Of a DNA stretch of 64,000 nt, positions 34,633-43,411 are shown piece by piece. The position numbers and the translations under genes are program-made. The notes beneath the pieces were generated by a model. It had not been told where the DNA came from. It searched no databases and saw nothing but the letters and a program-made list of their open reading frames with translations. Each line of letters begins with the position of its first letter. The first letter of the stretch is position 1. The stretch spans positions 1 through 64,000 of the forward strand of contig CACJYD010000008.1 in assembly GCA_902597545.1 (NCBI GenBank), in the 5' to 3' direction. This DNA is from an uncultured Bacteroidota bacterium. Lineage in GTDB: Bacteria; Bacteroidota; Bacteroidia; Flavobacteriales; Flavobacteriaceae.

Positions 34633-35730
34633 TTAAGGAACTATTTTAAAAATGCCCTTGTTATCCACTGCTAAATAAATAAATCCATCAGGGCTTATTT
34701 TTACATCTCGAACTCTACCTATGTTTTCAGCAACTTTCTCTCTGTATTTAACATTGTTATTCTGATCTAACACCAATCTTTCTAGATACATGTATTTTAA
34801 AGAACCTACAAGAATACTTCCATTCCAATCATAATATTTTTTAGAATTTAAATATTCAAATCCACTCGGTGCAATTGAAGGAACCCAATAATACAGCGGT
34901 TGTTCCATCCCTGGTAGATCTTTGTCATTTGTTATGGTAGTACCACTATAATTAATACCATATGTAATTTTTGGCCAACCATAATTTTTCCCAGATGAAA
35001 TTATGTTAATTTCGTCGCCTCCTCTAGGACCATGTTCATTAGTCCATATTTCACCTGTTAATGGATGTTTAAACATTCCTTGAGGGTTTCTGTGGCCATA
35101 AGAAAAAATTGCTTTTTTTGCTCCACTTTCATTTACAAATGGATTATCATTGGGAATTGTCCCATCCTCGTTAATTCTGTAAACTTTACCACCGTCTAAT
35201 GCGATATTCTGAGGATTTTTATTTCTATTTCCTCTGTCTCCAATTGTAAAAAATAAATAACCATCGTTATTAAATTGTAACCTGCATCCCCAATGTAAAG
35301 ATGATGTAGTTAGTTCTTCACCATGGTATAAAATTTCAATATTTTCAAGAGAGTTATTAATTAGTGTAGCACTTGCAACTGCAGTGTTTGCTCCAGTGTC
35401 ATTATCCCCCTTTGAAAATGAAAAGAAAATTTTATTATTCACACTAAAATTGGGATGTAACTCAATGTCAAGAAGACCACCTTGATTTTTCAAAAAAACA
35501 TCGGGTATGTTTTCAATTTCAATTGATTCTCCATTGTAAACTTTAAACATTTTACCCCGTCTTTCAGTATATAAGAATGTGTTTTTATCAATAAATTCTA
35601 TACTCCAGGGAACATAGTCTGTTTCATGAATTTTTTCAATTGTGTAATTTATTTCTGTTGGAGTAATTATAGTCTCGTCCGTTTGAGCACATGAAATGCA
35701 AAAAGTAAGAATTAAAATTAGTTTTTTCAT
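34633..35730 (-). CDS. PQQ-dependent sugar dehydrogenase-like lipoprotein
   Basis: Soluble glucose/sorbosone dehydrogenase-like beta-propellers oxidise aldoses with PQQ in the periplasm. The 365-residue protein starts with a lipoprotein signal (MKKLILILTFCISC, Cys at 14). Motifs include VPWSIEFID, RGKMFKVYNG, GGLLDIELHPNF, HWGCRLQFNNDGYLFFTIGDRG, SYGHRNPQGM and NEHGPRGGDEINII. The last two carry the conserved His/Arg of the family. PQQ synthesis genes are not in the window, so the cofactor may be scavenged. It is the first gene of the minus-strand udk-to-wbqC run. Confidence 0.85.
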   Translation of the reverse strand: MKKLILILTFCISCAQTDETIITPTEINYTIEKIHETDYVPWSIEFIDKNTFLYTERRGKMFKVYNGESIEIENIPDVFLKNQGGLLDIELHPNFSVNNKIFFSFSKGDNDTGANTAVASATLINNSLENIEILYHGEELTTSSLHWGCRLQFNNDGYLFFTIGDRGNRNKNPQNIALDGGKVYRINEDGTIPNDNPFVNESGAKKAIFSYGHRNPQGMFKHPLTGEIWTNEHGPRGGDEINIISSGKNYGWPKITYGINYSGTTITNDKDLPGMEQPLYYWVPSIAPSGFEYLNSKKYYDWNGSILVGSLKYMYLERLVLDQNNNVKYREKVAENIGRVRDVKISPDGFIYLAVDNKGIFKIVP

Positions 35731-35747
35731 TGAATAAAATTAATAAA

Positions 35748-35826
<79 letters not shown>

Positions 35827-35842
35827 CAGCTACAAATATAAT

Positions 35843-36262
35843 TTAATGACAACTAACGTTATACTTTTTTAGTCTCCAATAATTGTAGGGGAGAGGTGTG
35901 TAAAAACCAGCAAGAAGCATTATTGGAACTACCCACCATGTCAGCATTGCACCACCTGTAAGTAAGAGATCTGTTAAATTCATGGCTATTTCCATTCCAA
36001 TCATGGAAATAAAGGACATGCCAAGAGCAGTTTTTAGTGAGGAAAAAAAATCCATTTGTTTTAATAAAATTATTGTTTCAAGAATTATTGAAGTAATTAA
36101 ACCATTTATTATTGCTAAACCCATTACTTCAAAGTTATTCCAATTATGATCTATGTTTTGGAAATAAAATATTGTACCAAAATCTCCAATTGAACATCCA
36201 GCAAGACACCAAAGAGTATTTGACTTAGCTCTTTTCCAAGTTGACTTACAGTTCCAATTCAT
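35843..36262 (-). CDS. DUF4396 membrane protein
   Basis: A 139-residue protein with the start MNWNCKSTWKRAKSNTLWCLAGCSIGDFGTI, which carries the paired Cys and GCSIGDFG motif of the DUF4396 family, and three to four hydrophobic helices. A Met/His-containing end (AMLTWWVVPIMLLAGFYTPLPYNYW) suggests possible metal transport or binding, which is inference. It sits alone between two proline tRNA genes on the same strand. Confidence 0.8.
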   Translation of the reverse strand: MNWNCKSTWKRAKSNTLWCLAGCSIGDFGTIFYFQNIDHNWNNFEVMGLAIINGLITSIILETIILLKQMDFFSSLKTALGMSFISMIGMEIAMNLTDLLLTGGAMLTWWVVPIMLLAGFYTPLPYNYWRLKKYNVSCH

Positions 36263-36321
36263 ACAAGGCTAAAAATAAGAAAAACCAATTAATTGAAATC
36301 AACTAATTGGCTCTTAGATTG

Positions 36322-36396
36322 TCGGGGTGGCAGGATTCGAACCTACGACCTCCGCGTCCCAAACGCGGCGCGATAACCGGGCTACGCTACACCCCG
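36322..36396 (-). tRNA. tRNA-Pro (TGG)
   Basis: A 75-nt cloverleaf on the minus strand. The acceptor CGGGGTG pairs with CACCCCG, the anticodon stem CCGCG/CGCGG encloses loop TTTGGGA, giving anticodon TGG, and the T-loop is GTTCGAATCC. Discriminator A; CCA is not encoded. Confidence 0.95.
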
Positions 36397-36452
36397 AAAA
36401 CGGGTGCTAATATAAAACTCTTTATATTAACAACAAACACAAATTTTTATAT

Positions 36453-36460
36453 TAATTTTG
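36453..36460 (+). promoter_or_regulatory. Bacteroidota -7 box upstream of trxB
   Basis: TAATTTTG matches TAnnTTTG with five bases to the trxB ATG. It lies 56 bp beyond the divergent tRNA-Pro gene. Confidence 0.55.
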
Positions 36461-36465
36461 GGACC

Positions 36466-37410
36466 ATGTCTCATGAAAAAATTAAAACTTTAATTATCGG
36501 TTCAGGGCCTGCTGGTTATACAGCTGCTATTTATGCCTCAAGAGCTGATTTAAAACCAGTTTTATATACTGGAATGGAACCTGGTGGTCAGCTTACTACA
36601 ACAACAGATGTTGATAATTTTCCTGGATATCCAAATGGAATTGATGGGCCAAAAATGATGGAAGAACTTAAAGCGCAAGCTGAGAGGTTTGGAACAGACG
36701 TTAGAATTGGAGAAGCCACTAAAGTAAAATTTTCTAAAAATGGTAATGATTTGCATGAAATAACAATTGATCATGATAAGGTTCTTCAAGCTGAGACAGT
36801 AATAATCTCTACTGGTGCATCAGCAAAGTATTTAGGTTTGGAAAGTGAGCAAAGATTAATTGGAGGAGGTGTCTCTGCATGTGCTGTTTGTGATGGTTTT
36901 TTTTATAAAGGTCAAGAGGTTGCAATAGTTGGTGGTGGTGATACGGCAGCTGAGGAAGCAACGTACCTTTCAAATATATGTTCAAAGGTTACTATGCTCG
37001 TAAGAAAAGGTGAAATGAGAGCTTCAAAGGCTATGCAACATAGAGTTAACTCTAAAGCTAATATTGATCTTAGATACAATACTGAGGTAGTTGAAGTTCT
37101 TGGCGATAATGTTGTAGAGGGTTTAAAAATTGTCAACAATAAAACACAAGAAATTGAGGACATTAACATTACAGGGTTTTTTGTTGCTATTGGTCATAAA
37201 CCAAATACTGATTTATTTCAAGGACAGTTAGATATGGATGAGACTGGATATATTAAAACAAATGGAAAGACAACCAAAACTAATATTCCTGGTGTTTTTG
37301 CATCTGGGGACGTTCAAGATAAAGAATACAGGCAAGCTGTGACTGCAGCAGGAACCGGCTGTATGGCTGCATTGGATGCAGAAAGATATTTAGCCTCTAG
37401 AGCTAATTAG
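36466..37410 (+). CDS. trxB: Thioredoxin reductase
   Basis: TrxB is an FAD enzyme that reduces thioredoxin with NADPH. From the ATG at 36466 (MSHEKIKTLIIGSGPAGYTAA) it has 314 residues. It shows the FAD loop GSGPAGYTAAIYASRA, the redox pair in SACAVCDGFFYKG near residue 137, the NADPH loop VAIVGGGDTAAEEA and GVFASGDVQDKEYRQAVTAAG. An open frame continues upstream through the tRNA-Pro gene, but only the ATG start fits the family. It is followed 1 bp later by a DUF4442 gene. Confidence 0.96.
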   Translation: MSHEKIKTLIIGSGPAGYTAAIYASRADLKPVLYTGMEPGGQLTTTTDVDNFPGYPNGIDGPKMMEELKAQAERFGTDVRIGEATKVKFSKNGNDLHEITIDHDKVLQAETVIISTGASAKYLGLESEQRLIGGGVSACAVCDGFFYKGQEVAIVGGGDTAAEEATYLSNICSKVTMLVRKGEMRASKAMQHRVNSKANIDLRYNTEVVEVLGDNVVEGLKIVNNKTQEIEDINITGFFVAIGHKPNTDLFQGQLDMDETGYIKTNGKTTKTNIPGVFASGDVQDKEYRQAVTAAGTGCMAALDAERYLASRAN

Positions 37411-37411
37411 T

Positions 37412-37855
37412 ATGTTTAAATACAATTTATTTCTTTTTAAGGATTTGCCATCTGCATGGCTATGTGGTGTGCGTGTAATCAAATTAGATGATCAAGGTTG
37501 CCATGTTAAAGTAAAACATAATTGGTTTAACAGTAATCCATTCAAATCATTGTACTGGGCTGTTCAGGGAATGGCTAGTGAACTTGCAACAGGTATGCTA
37601 ATAATAAATGTAAAAGAATCTTTAGGTTATGATATTTCAATGTTAGTAACTGCTAATTCCTCAAAATTTTATAAAAAAGCGAGAGGAAAAATCATTTTTA
37701 GATGTGATGAAATGGATAAGGTAAAAGAAGTTTTTTCTAATTTAAATTCAAAAAATCAAACAGACTTTTTAAAATTAAAGTCTAAAGGTTTTGATAGTAA
37801 AGGTGATTTAGTTTCTGAATTTACGTATGAGTGGAGCCTAAAGAGAAAATTTTAA
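37412..37855 (+). CDS. DUF4442 hotdog-fold protein
   Basis: A 147-residue protein of the DUF4442 family, related to hotdog-fold acyl-CoA thioesterases. The conserved part is CHVKVKHNWFNSNPFKSLYWAVQGMASELATGM, where the helix with NPFKSLYWAVQGMA is the family hallmark. No experimentally known substrate is recalled. It is likely co-transcribed with trxB because the gap is one base. Confidence 0.8.
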   Translation: MFKYNLFLFKDLPSAWLCGVRVIKLDDQGCHVKVKHNWFNSNPFKSLYWAVQGMASELATGMLIINVKESLGYDISMLVTANSSKFYKKARGKIIFRCDEMDKVKEVFSNLNSKNQTDFLKLKSKGFDSKGDLVSEFTYEWSLKRKF

Positions 37856-37900
37856 CATTTTTTTAAATAAAAACTATCACTATTGTTTATAATTTTAGAT

Positions 37901-38083
37901 ATGTCGCGTCAAGTTTTCAAGTACACAAAAAAAGTTTTAAAGAAAGTTACATTTAACTTTTATTTATTTAAAAAAGAATTAAAAAAAGCTTCTTTAGTTT
38001 TATTACCCCATGAATATGAAGAGCTTAAAATATGGGTTGAAAATTATATAAACAAACACCCACACCTAATTGGTGTACTTTAA
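37901..38083 (+). CDS. Conserved 60-residue flavobacterial protein, unknown function
   Basis: From the ATG at 37901 the protein reads MSRQVFKYTKKVLKKVTFN and continues with LLPHEYEELKIWVENYINKH. I recall this start and the LLPxExEEL pattern as a conserved small protein in Bacteroidota, usually slightly longer at the C-terminus. It has no signal or membrane segment and is likely all-helical and cytoplasmic. An upstream in-frame ATG at 37883 would add MFIILD, which does not fit the conserved start. Its stop overlaps the convergent isomerase gene by 4 bp. Confidence 0.7.
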   Translation: MSRQVFKYTKKVLKKVTFNFYLFKKELKKASLVLLPHEYEELKIWVENYINKHPHLIGVL

Positions 38084-38775
38084 TCAATAATTTTAACTTT
38101 TATTTTAACATTATCAATTGGCCACTCTCTTTTATCGGTTTCAATGTTGGAAATAATATCAACAACATCCATCCCCTTAATTACTTTACCAAATGGTGTA
38201 TAATTCTTATCTAAGTGATAAGCCCCATTTTTATCTACAACAATAAAAAATTCATATGGTGAGGCTAGTTTATAAGGATTATCTATATCACTGCTTGGTA
38301 TTGATATAACTCCTCTATGATGCTTAAATCCTTTCTTGGTATCGGGTGGTAATAAGTATCTTCCTATTTTACGTCTTCTTTTGGAAATTTCATATGAATC
38401 TGAATTTCCACCTTGAATAATAAAATCCTTTACCACTCTATGAAATGAAGTCCCATCAAAATATTTTTTTTTGGTTAAGTAGATAAAATTAGATCTGTGA
38501 TATGGTGTTTCATTAAATAATTGAATATCTATATTACCAAATCTTGTTTCTATACGAACTTTATTTTCTTTATTTTGTTTATCATATTCAAAAAAGAATG
38601 GTATTGCATTCTCATCATTTAAAATAAATTCATTTGCTACAGACTTGACTGCATTTTTTTCTATTTTTTTTACTGATTTTTGTTCAATTATAGGTTTAGG
38701 TTTATTTTGACATGATGTTATCATGATTGCGCAAATCAATAAATTTGGAAAATGAAATTTGATGTATTTAAACAT
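38080..38775 (-). CDS. Peptidyl-prolyl isomerase, cyclophilin-type lipoprotein
   Basis: Cyclophilins catalyse cis-trans isomerisation at proline. The 231-residue protein has a lipoprotein signal (FPNLLICAIMITSC), so it is placed in the cell envelope. A linker leads to the cyclophilin domain from about residue 77 (VRIETRFGNIDIQLFNETPYHRSNFIYL, then FDGTSFHRVVKDFIIQGGNSD). A 20-residue insert rich in basic residues follows the FIIQGG core. Its first 24 bases overlap, on the opposite strand, the start of the NUDIX gene. Confidence 0.9.
   Translation of the reverse strand: MFKYIKFHFPNLLICAIMITSCQNKPKPIIEQKSVKKIEKNAVKSVANEFILNDENAIPFFFEYDKQNKENKVRIETRFGNIDIQLFNETPYHRSNFIYLTKKKYFDGTSFHRVVKDFIIQGGNSDSYEISKRRRKIGRYLLPPDTKKGFKHHRGVISIPSSDIDNPYKLASPYEFFIVVDKNGAYHLDKNYTPFGKVIKGMDVVDIISNIETDKREWPIDNVKIKVKIID
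38740..38747 (+). promoter_or_regulatory. Bacteroidota -7 box upstream of the NUDIX gene
   Basis: TAAATTTG matches TAnnTTTG with four bases to the ATG at 38752. It lies inside the signal-peptide coding part of the divergent isomerase gene. Confidence 0.5.
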
Positions 38776-39372
38776 AGATTGATAAAATTAAAAAATAAAT
38801 CTCTTCCTGGTGTTCAATCTCATTTAGAATTAGCACCAAAAAACAGAATTCAACTATTAAAAAAGTTTAAATTAAATTCGAAAACCCATGATGCAGCAGT
38901 CTCATTATGTTTTTACCCAGATTTAAACAACGATGTCATACTTCCATTAATTTTAAGAAATGAATATGATGGAGTTCACTCTAATCAGATTTCTCTCCCT
39001 GGTGGAAAAAAAGAGTATGATGATTCAGATTTAATTGAAACATCGAAAAGAGAAACTTTTGAAGAAATTGGGATAAAAAAAGGAAATATGAATTTTCAAT
39101 TCAAACTAACCGATATTTATATTCCACCTAGTAATTTTTTAGTTAGGCCATACATTTTTATTATTGAGAATACACCTTTACTAAATCCTAATCGTGATGA
39201 AGTTGTTAAAGTAATTAAACCAAAACTTACATCTTTGATGAATTTAAATATTCAGTACGGTTACATTAATGAAAAAAAAATAGAGTGCCCCTTTTTTTTA
39301 ATTGAAAATCATGTCGTTTGGGGAGCAACCGCTATGATTTTAAATGAATTTTTATCACTATTTGACCAATAA
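38752..39372 (+). CDS. NUDIX hydrolase, CoA pyrophosphatase-like
   Basis: CoA pyrophosphatases hydrolyse CoA or its oxidised form to phosphopantetheine and ADP. The 206-residue protein has the extended signature LPGGKKEYDDSDLIETSKRE followed by TFEEIGI, i.e. a Nudix box with REx2EE. An HLELAPKNRIQLL segment upstream fits the NudL/UPF0035 type. The N-terminus MKFDVFKHRLIKLKNKSLPG fits relatives, supporting the ATG at 38752 although it overlaps the divergent gene. Confidence 0.85.
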   Translation: MKFDVFKHRLIKLKNKSLPGVQSHLELAPKNRIQLLKKFKLNSKTHDAAVSLCFYPDLNNDVILPLILRNEYDGVHSNQISLPGGKKEYDDSDLIETSKRETFEEIGIKKGNMNFQFKLTDIYIPPSNFLVRPYIFIIENTPLLNPNRDEVVKVIKPKLTSLMNLNIQYGYINEKKIECPFFLIENHVVWGATAMILNEFLSLFDQ

Positions 39373-39404
39373 TTTATTGTCTTATATTTACCTAATTCAA
39401 AAAG

Positions 39405-40202
39405 GTGTCATTGTTCAAGAGAAATCCATTCGGTCATATACTTTTTATTAAAACCTGGTTGATTAGAATTTTAGGTCTTTTAACTCACCAAAGATTCAAA
39501 GGTTTTAATAAATTAAAAATTGAGGGCTCAGAAATTTTAAACAAAATTCCTCAGAAAAATGTATTATTTGTCTCAAATCATCAAACTTATTTTGCTGATG
39601 TTGTAGCGATGTTTCATGTTTTTAATGCGGGGCTGAGCGGGAGAGTTGACTCAATTAAAAATATCGGTTACTTGTGGAAACCAAAACTCAATATATATTT
39701 TGTTGCAGCTAAAGAAACAATGAAGGCAGGTCCTCTTCCTAGAATTTTAGCATATGCTGGCTCAGTTTCAATAGAAAGAACTTGGAGAGACAAAGGAAAA
39801 GATATTAATAGGCAAGTAAAAATGAGTGATATTTCTAATATAGGAATTGCACTAAATGATGGATGGGTTATAACTTTTCCCCAAGGTACTACAACACCAT
39901 TTAAACCAATTCGGAAAGGTACAGCACATATAATAAAAGAATTTAAGCCTGTAGTTATTCCTATTGTTATCGATGGATTTAGAAGATCCTTTGACAAAAA
40001 AGGTATCCGAATTAAAAAGAAAGGAATCCTTCAAAGTATGGAAATTAAAGAACCGTTAAAAATTGACTATCAAAATGATTCAATTGATTCAATTGTTGAA
40101 AAAATTGAATTTGCAATTGAACAACATCCTTCTTTTTTAAAGGTTATCTCAAATGAAGATCTAAGTGATATAGAGAAACTAAATACTAAAAGGAAATTTT
40201 AA
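39405..40202 (+). CDS. Lysophospholipid acyltransferase (PlsC-like)
   Basis: This membrane-associated enzyme esterifies lysophospholipids or related acceptors. The 265-residue protein starts at a GTG (MSLFKRNPFGHILFIKTWL). The acyltransferase motif I is SNHQTYFADVVAMFHVF, with His and Asp five residues apart instead of the canonical four. Motif III is FPQGTTTPF, where E of FPEG is Gln. I recall both changes as common to this flavobacterial subfamily. A role in ornithine or sulfonolipid acylation is possible but not shown. It converges on a lipoprotein gene. Confidence 0.82.
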   Translation: MSLFKRNPFGHILFIKTWLIRILGLLTHQRFKGFNKLKIEGSEILNKIPQKNVLFVSNHQTYFADVVAMFHVFNAGLSGRVDSIKNIGYLWKPKLNIYFVAAKETMKAGPLPRILAYAGSVSIERTWRDKGKDINRQVKMSDISNIGIALNDGWVITFPQGTTTPFKPIRKGTAHIIKEFKPVVIPIVIDGFRRSFDKKGIRIKKKGILQSMEIKEPLKIDYQNDSIDSIVEKIEFAIEQHPSFLKVISNEDLSDIEKLNTKRKF

Positions 40203-40204
40203 AA

Positions 40205-40954
40205 TTATTTTAACGTTACAACTCTTTCTGAGGGATTAAAAGGAGTTTCAATCAAGTTGCCTTCATTATCAACTAGTTCCAGTTTTATCGTAACATCACC
40301 TTTATCCAATCCTTCAATGTAATATGCATCCCAGCTGTCAATCATAAATTGATGAGTGAATGTTCCTTGCTTGATTGTTAATTTCACTTTATTACCTGTA
40401 GCTGATAATTTTGTATTTACCAAGTAAAAATCAAGTAACAATTTTTCAGTATCCAAACCTTCATATGTTCCTTTTGGCCTGCTGTAGAAAAGAAACTCAC
40501 TTTCTAAGTTGATTTTATTTGAATCACCAATTTGAGTGAGAACATAAGCATCAGAATTTTTAACTGACTCATGGTATGATCTGGATAGGAAAGCTAAAAC
40601 TACATTGTTTCCATTAGGCAGTTCATAATCAAAGTTTTGATCATAGTGCGCAGAGTATGGGCCATTATTTAAAATAAAATGGATGTGTTGTCCTTTAGCT
40701 GAATTTGCCAAGTCATAATCAAATTCTTTTTTTGTCTTGATGCCTAGATCATAATTGTTAATATCAAAAGAAAAATTATATTTTTCACCAGATTTAACTA
40801 TTTCTTTGATTTGTAGAGAAGAGTCTTCATAGGCAGGAGAGCCTTCAATTTTTTTCAAATAAACTTTTTGTTGATTAAATGAACAAGAAATTAATGATAT
40901 TGAAATAATAGATATAAATAATTCTCTAAAGAAATTGCCTTTTGATTTCATCAT
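40205..40954 (-). CDS. Conserved flavobacterial lipoprotein, unknown function
   Basis: A 249-residue protein with a lipoprotein signal (LFISIISISLISC, Cys near residue 24). The core reads ANSAKGQHIHFILNNGPYSAHY, then VVLAFLSRSYHESVKNSDAY, and later FYSRPKGTYEGLDTEKLLLDF, suggesting two immunoglobulin-like beta domains with a His-rich patch that might bind a ligand or metal. I recall close relatives in flavobacteria under a vague phosphopeptide-binding label. No enzymatic motif is seen. It is divergent from the DUF3089 gene with an 18-bp gap. Confidence 0.7.
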   Translation of the reverse strand: MMKSKGNFFRELFISIISISLISCSFNQQKVYLKKIEGSPAYEDSSLQIKEIVKSGEKYNFSFDINNYDLGIKTKKEFDYDLANSAKGQHIHFILNNGPYSAHYDQNFDYELPNGNNVVLAFLSRSYHESVKNSDAYVLTQIGDSNKINLESEFLFYSRPKGTYEGLDTEKLLLDFYLVNTKLSATGNKVKLTIKQGTFTHQFMIDSWDAYYIEGLDKGDVTIKLELVDNEGNLIETPFNPSERVVTLK

Positions 40955-40960
40955 ATTTGA

Positions 40961-40968
40961 TAAATTTG
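40961..40968 (+). promoter_or_regulatory. Bacteroidota -7 box upstream of the DUF3089 gene
   Basis: TAAATTTG matches TAnnTTTG with four bases to the ATG at 40973, in the 18-bp gap between divergent genes. Confidence 0.5.
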
Positions 40969-40972
40969 AATA

Positions 40973-42043
40973 ATGTCTTTTAAAAGTAGTAAAATATATA
41001 TCATTATTTCTTTTTTCTTTCTATTAAATTCTTGTGGTCTTTTAAGATCGGATAATAGAGACATAAATTATAAAATTGTAGATTTTGAGGAAAATACACC
41101 ACCTGAAAAACCAACATATGAGAATGTTGAAGATTGGTTAGTGCATCCTCAAAAAGATCTAAAAGAGTATCCTTTTTTAGATAAAAACAATGGTTTGATG
41201 AGGGCAGATGTTTTCTTCATTGTACCTACTTTATTCACAGATAAAAGAAATAAAAATTGGAATTCGGATGTATACGATAATGATTTCGCAAATACTATGA
41301 TGGAGTCAACAATCAAATATCAGTCAACCGCCTGGTTAGATTCAGGAAATTTATATTCCCCAAATTATAGGCAGGCTCATTATAAAGTTTTTGATGAGTT
41401 TAGATGGGAAAATGGAGGGAAGAGAGCATTTGAACTAGCTTATGCGGATATTAAAAGATCTTTTGAGGTATACTTGCAAAAATACAATGAGGGAAGACCA
41501 ATTATTATTGCAGGACACAGTCAAGGTTCAGGACACGCAATAAGGCTTTTGCAAGACTTTTTTGATGGTAAGAAATTGAAAAGTAAGTTGATAGCAGCAT
41601 ACTTACCAGGCACTAGGGTGACATCTAATGATTTTTTTGATTTAGAGTTGATGAGTTCACCAACTCAAACTGGAGGATATTTAACATGGAATACATATAA
41701 AATATTTAAAAAAGATAAAAAAAGAAATGTTACTGTCGATAGAGAATGGTTAATGGATGCTGAATGTTCAAATCCAGTAACATGGAATTCAAGTGGAACA
41801 AGTACGTATTCACAACACAAGGGTTTACTATTTTTAAATGAAAAGATATTCAGCAATGCCCTTGAAATTGAATATATACAAAATGGAGTTTTTTTACGAA
41901 CTCCAAAAATTGGCCTTTTCAAGTCTCTGATAATATCTACTTTGCACGATTATCACAGAGGAGATATTAATTTATTTTGGGAAGACATAAGACTTAATGC
42001 AATAATTAGGGTCCAGGAATATTTCAAAAATCTAGCTAATTGA
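40973..42043 (+). CDS. DUF3089 alpha/beta-hydrolase lipoprotein
   Basis: A 356-residue exported protein with a lipoprotein signal (IYIIISFFFLLNSC, Cys near residue 21). The DUF3089 core has ADVFFIVPTLF, the AWLDSGNLYSPNYRQAHY segment and the nucleophile elbow IIAGHSQGSGHAIRLL with Ser in GHSQG near residue 185. A late His in LHDYHRGDINLFW may complete the triad. It is probably an esterase or lipase with unknown substrate. The stop overlaps the convergent oxidoreductase gene by 12 bp. Confidence 0.85.
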   Translation: MSFKSSKIYIIISFFFLLNSCGLLRSDNRDINYKIVDFEENTPPEKPTYENVEDWLVHPQKDLKEYPFLDKNNGLMRADVFFIVPTLFTDKRNKNWNSDVYDNDFANTMMESTIKYQSTAWLDSGNLYSPNYRQAHYKVFDEFRWENGGKRAFELAYADIKRSFEVYLQKYNEGRPIIIAGHSQGSGHAIRLLQDFFDGKKLKSKLIAAYLPGTRVTSNDFFDLELMSSPTQTGGYLTWNTYKIFKKDKKRNVTVDREWLMDAECSNPVTWNSSGTSTYSQHKGLLFLNEKIFSNALEIEYIQNGVFLRTPKIGLFKSLIISTLHDYHRGDINLFWEDIRLNAIIRVQEYFKNLAN

Positions 42044-43408
42044 GCTACCATATTCCCATCCCTCTCTTACAGGTTCTTTTATATATGCGTCTATATCTGG
42101 ACGGTTGGTAATTTTCATATTTTTTGAATCATAATTTATTTTAGCTCCAAACCTTTGAGATAGTGTTCCAATTAGTGCCATCTCTGTTAGATCTGCCCCA
42201 TAACTAAAGTTTGATTCTGGCAGATAGTCGTTTTTAATAGCATCAATCCATTCTTGAACTGGGGTTTCATCACCCCATTTAAGTCTTGGTATTGTTTCTT
42301 TTGGTAAATTATTTTTGAACTCTAACCATTCTTCATCAGAAATTAAAAGTTTTGGGTTATTAGGTCTCCCTCCAGTTATCAGAGAGTTTTTTGAACCAAC
42401 CATAATCATACCTCCACCCCAAAGCTCTTTGATTGGCCATGATGGATCAATTTCTGGTTTAAAACCACCTTCATACCATTTCATTGTTACACCTGGTCTA
42501 TTGTTCTTTTCTGGAAATTTATATGTAACAATTGATTTCTCACATACAAAATGATGGTCATTAATTCTATTTTCAACATATGAATCAACTTCGTATGGCA
42601 TTCCTAGATCTAAAGCCCAAAAAGGGCCATCTAAAGTGTGACAAGACCAATCGCCTAATTGACCATTTCCAAAATCATAAAATCCTCTCCATGATTTAGG
42701 GACATATACTGGATTATAGTCTCTACGTTTTGCAGGTCCTAACCATAAATCCCAATCCAGATGATTAGGAATCTCATACTTGGGAGGAGGAAAACTTTCT
42801 GGAAGTGTCCAATAGTGACCTGGTCTAAAATCAAAACTTCCAATCCATGCATGAACTTCACGAACTTCGCCCAATAACCCAGCTTCATACCACTCTTTGA
42901 TTTGTCTTACTCCATTTGTTGTATGCCCTTGATTACCCATTTGAGATACAATATTGTAATAACTGGCAGCCTTTTTTAATGTTCTGCATTCCCAGACATT
43001 ATGGGCCAATGGTTTTTCCATGTAGACATGTTTACCTAACTCCATAGAAATCATAGCAGGAGCAAAGTGAGTGTGATCAGGTGTACTTATAATTACAGCA
43101 TCAATATCCTTATGCATTTTGTCGAACATCACTCTAAAATCAGTGAATTTTTTTACACTTGGGAAAAGAGACTTAATTTTTTCATAACCATTTTTTGCTC
43201 TGTTATCATCAACATCGCACATGGCAACTATATTTTCTGATTCAAGAACAGGGTTAAAATTAGCGCCACCTCTTCCACCAACTCCAATTACAGCAATATT
43301 TAATTTACTATTTGGATTTTGACAACTTAGTATAGATGGATTTATTAAAGTTGCACCAGTAAAAATTGCAGTTGATTTTAAAAAACTTCGTCTGTTTAAA
43401 TTATTCAT
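42032..43408 (-). CDS. Secreted Gfo/Idh/MocA oxidoreductase (first copy)
   Basis: NAD(P)-dependent oxidoreductases of this family act on sugars; exported ones in Bacteroidota oxidise glycosides or act as GH109-like glycosidases. The 458-residue protein has a twin-arginine signal (NLNRRSFLKSTAIFTG), the nucleotide loop IAVIGVGGRGGANF, the MEKPLAHNVWECR motif near residue 120 and the C-terminal sugar-binding domain. A Tat signal implies export with the cofactor already bound. It lies 3 bp after a second copy, which suggests sequential or paired action. Confidence 0.85.
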   Translation of the reverse strand: MNNLNRRSFLKSTAIFTGATLINPSILSCQNPNSKLNIAVIGVGGRGGANFNPVLESENIVAMCDVDDNRAKNGYEKIKSLFPSVKKFTDFRVMFDKMHKDIDAVIISTPDHTHFAPAMISMELGKHVYMEKPLAHNVWECRTLKKAASYYNIVSQMGNQGHTTNGVRQIKEWYEAGLLGEVREVHAWIGSFDFRPGHYWTLPESFPPPKYEIPNHLDWDLWLGPAKRRDYNPVYVPKSWRGFYDFGNGQLGDWSCHTLDGPFWALDLGMPYEVDSYVENRINDHHFVCEKSIVTYKFPEKNNRPGVTMKWYEGGFKPEIDPSWPIKELWGGGMIMVGSKNSLITGGRPNNPKLLISDEEWLEFKNNLPKETIPRLKWGDETPVQEWIDAIKNDYLPESNFSYGADLTEMALIGTLSQRFGAKINYDSKNMKITNRPDIDAYIKEPVREGWEYGSSIS

Positions 43409-43411
43409 AAA

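Noticed and set aside
36307-36465. N-terminal extension of thioredoxin reductase into the tRNA-Pro gene
   Set aside because: The extra residues come from antisense of the tRNA; the conserved FAD loop sits correctly after the ATG at 36466, which also has a -7 box.
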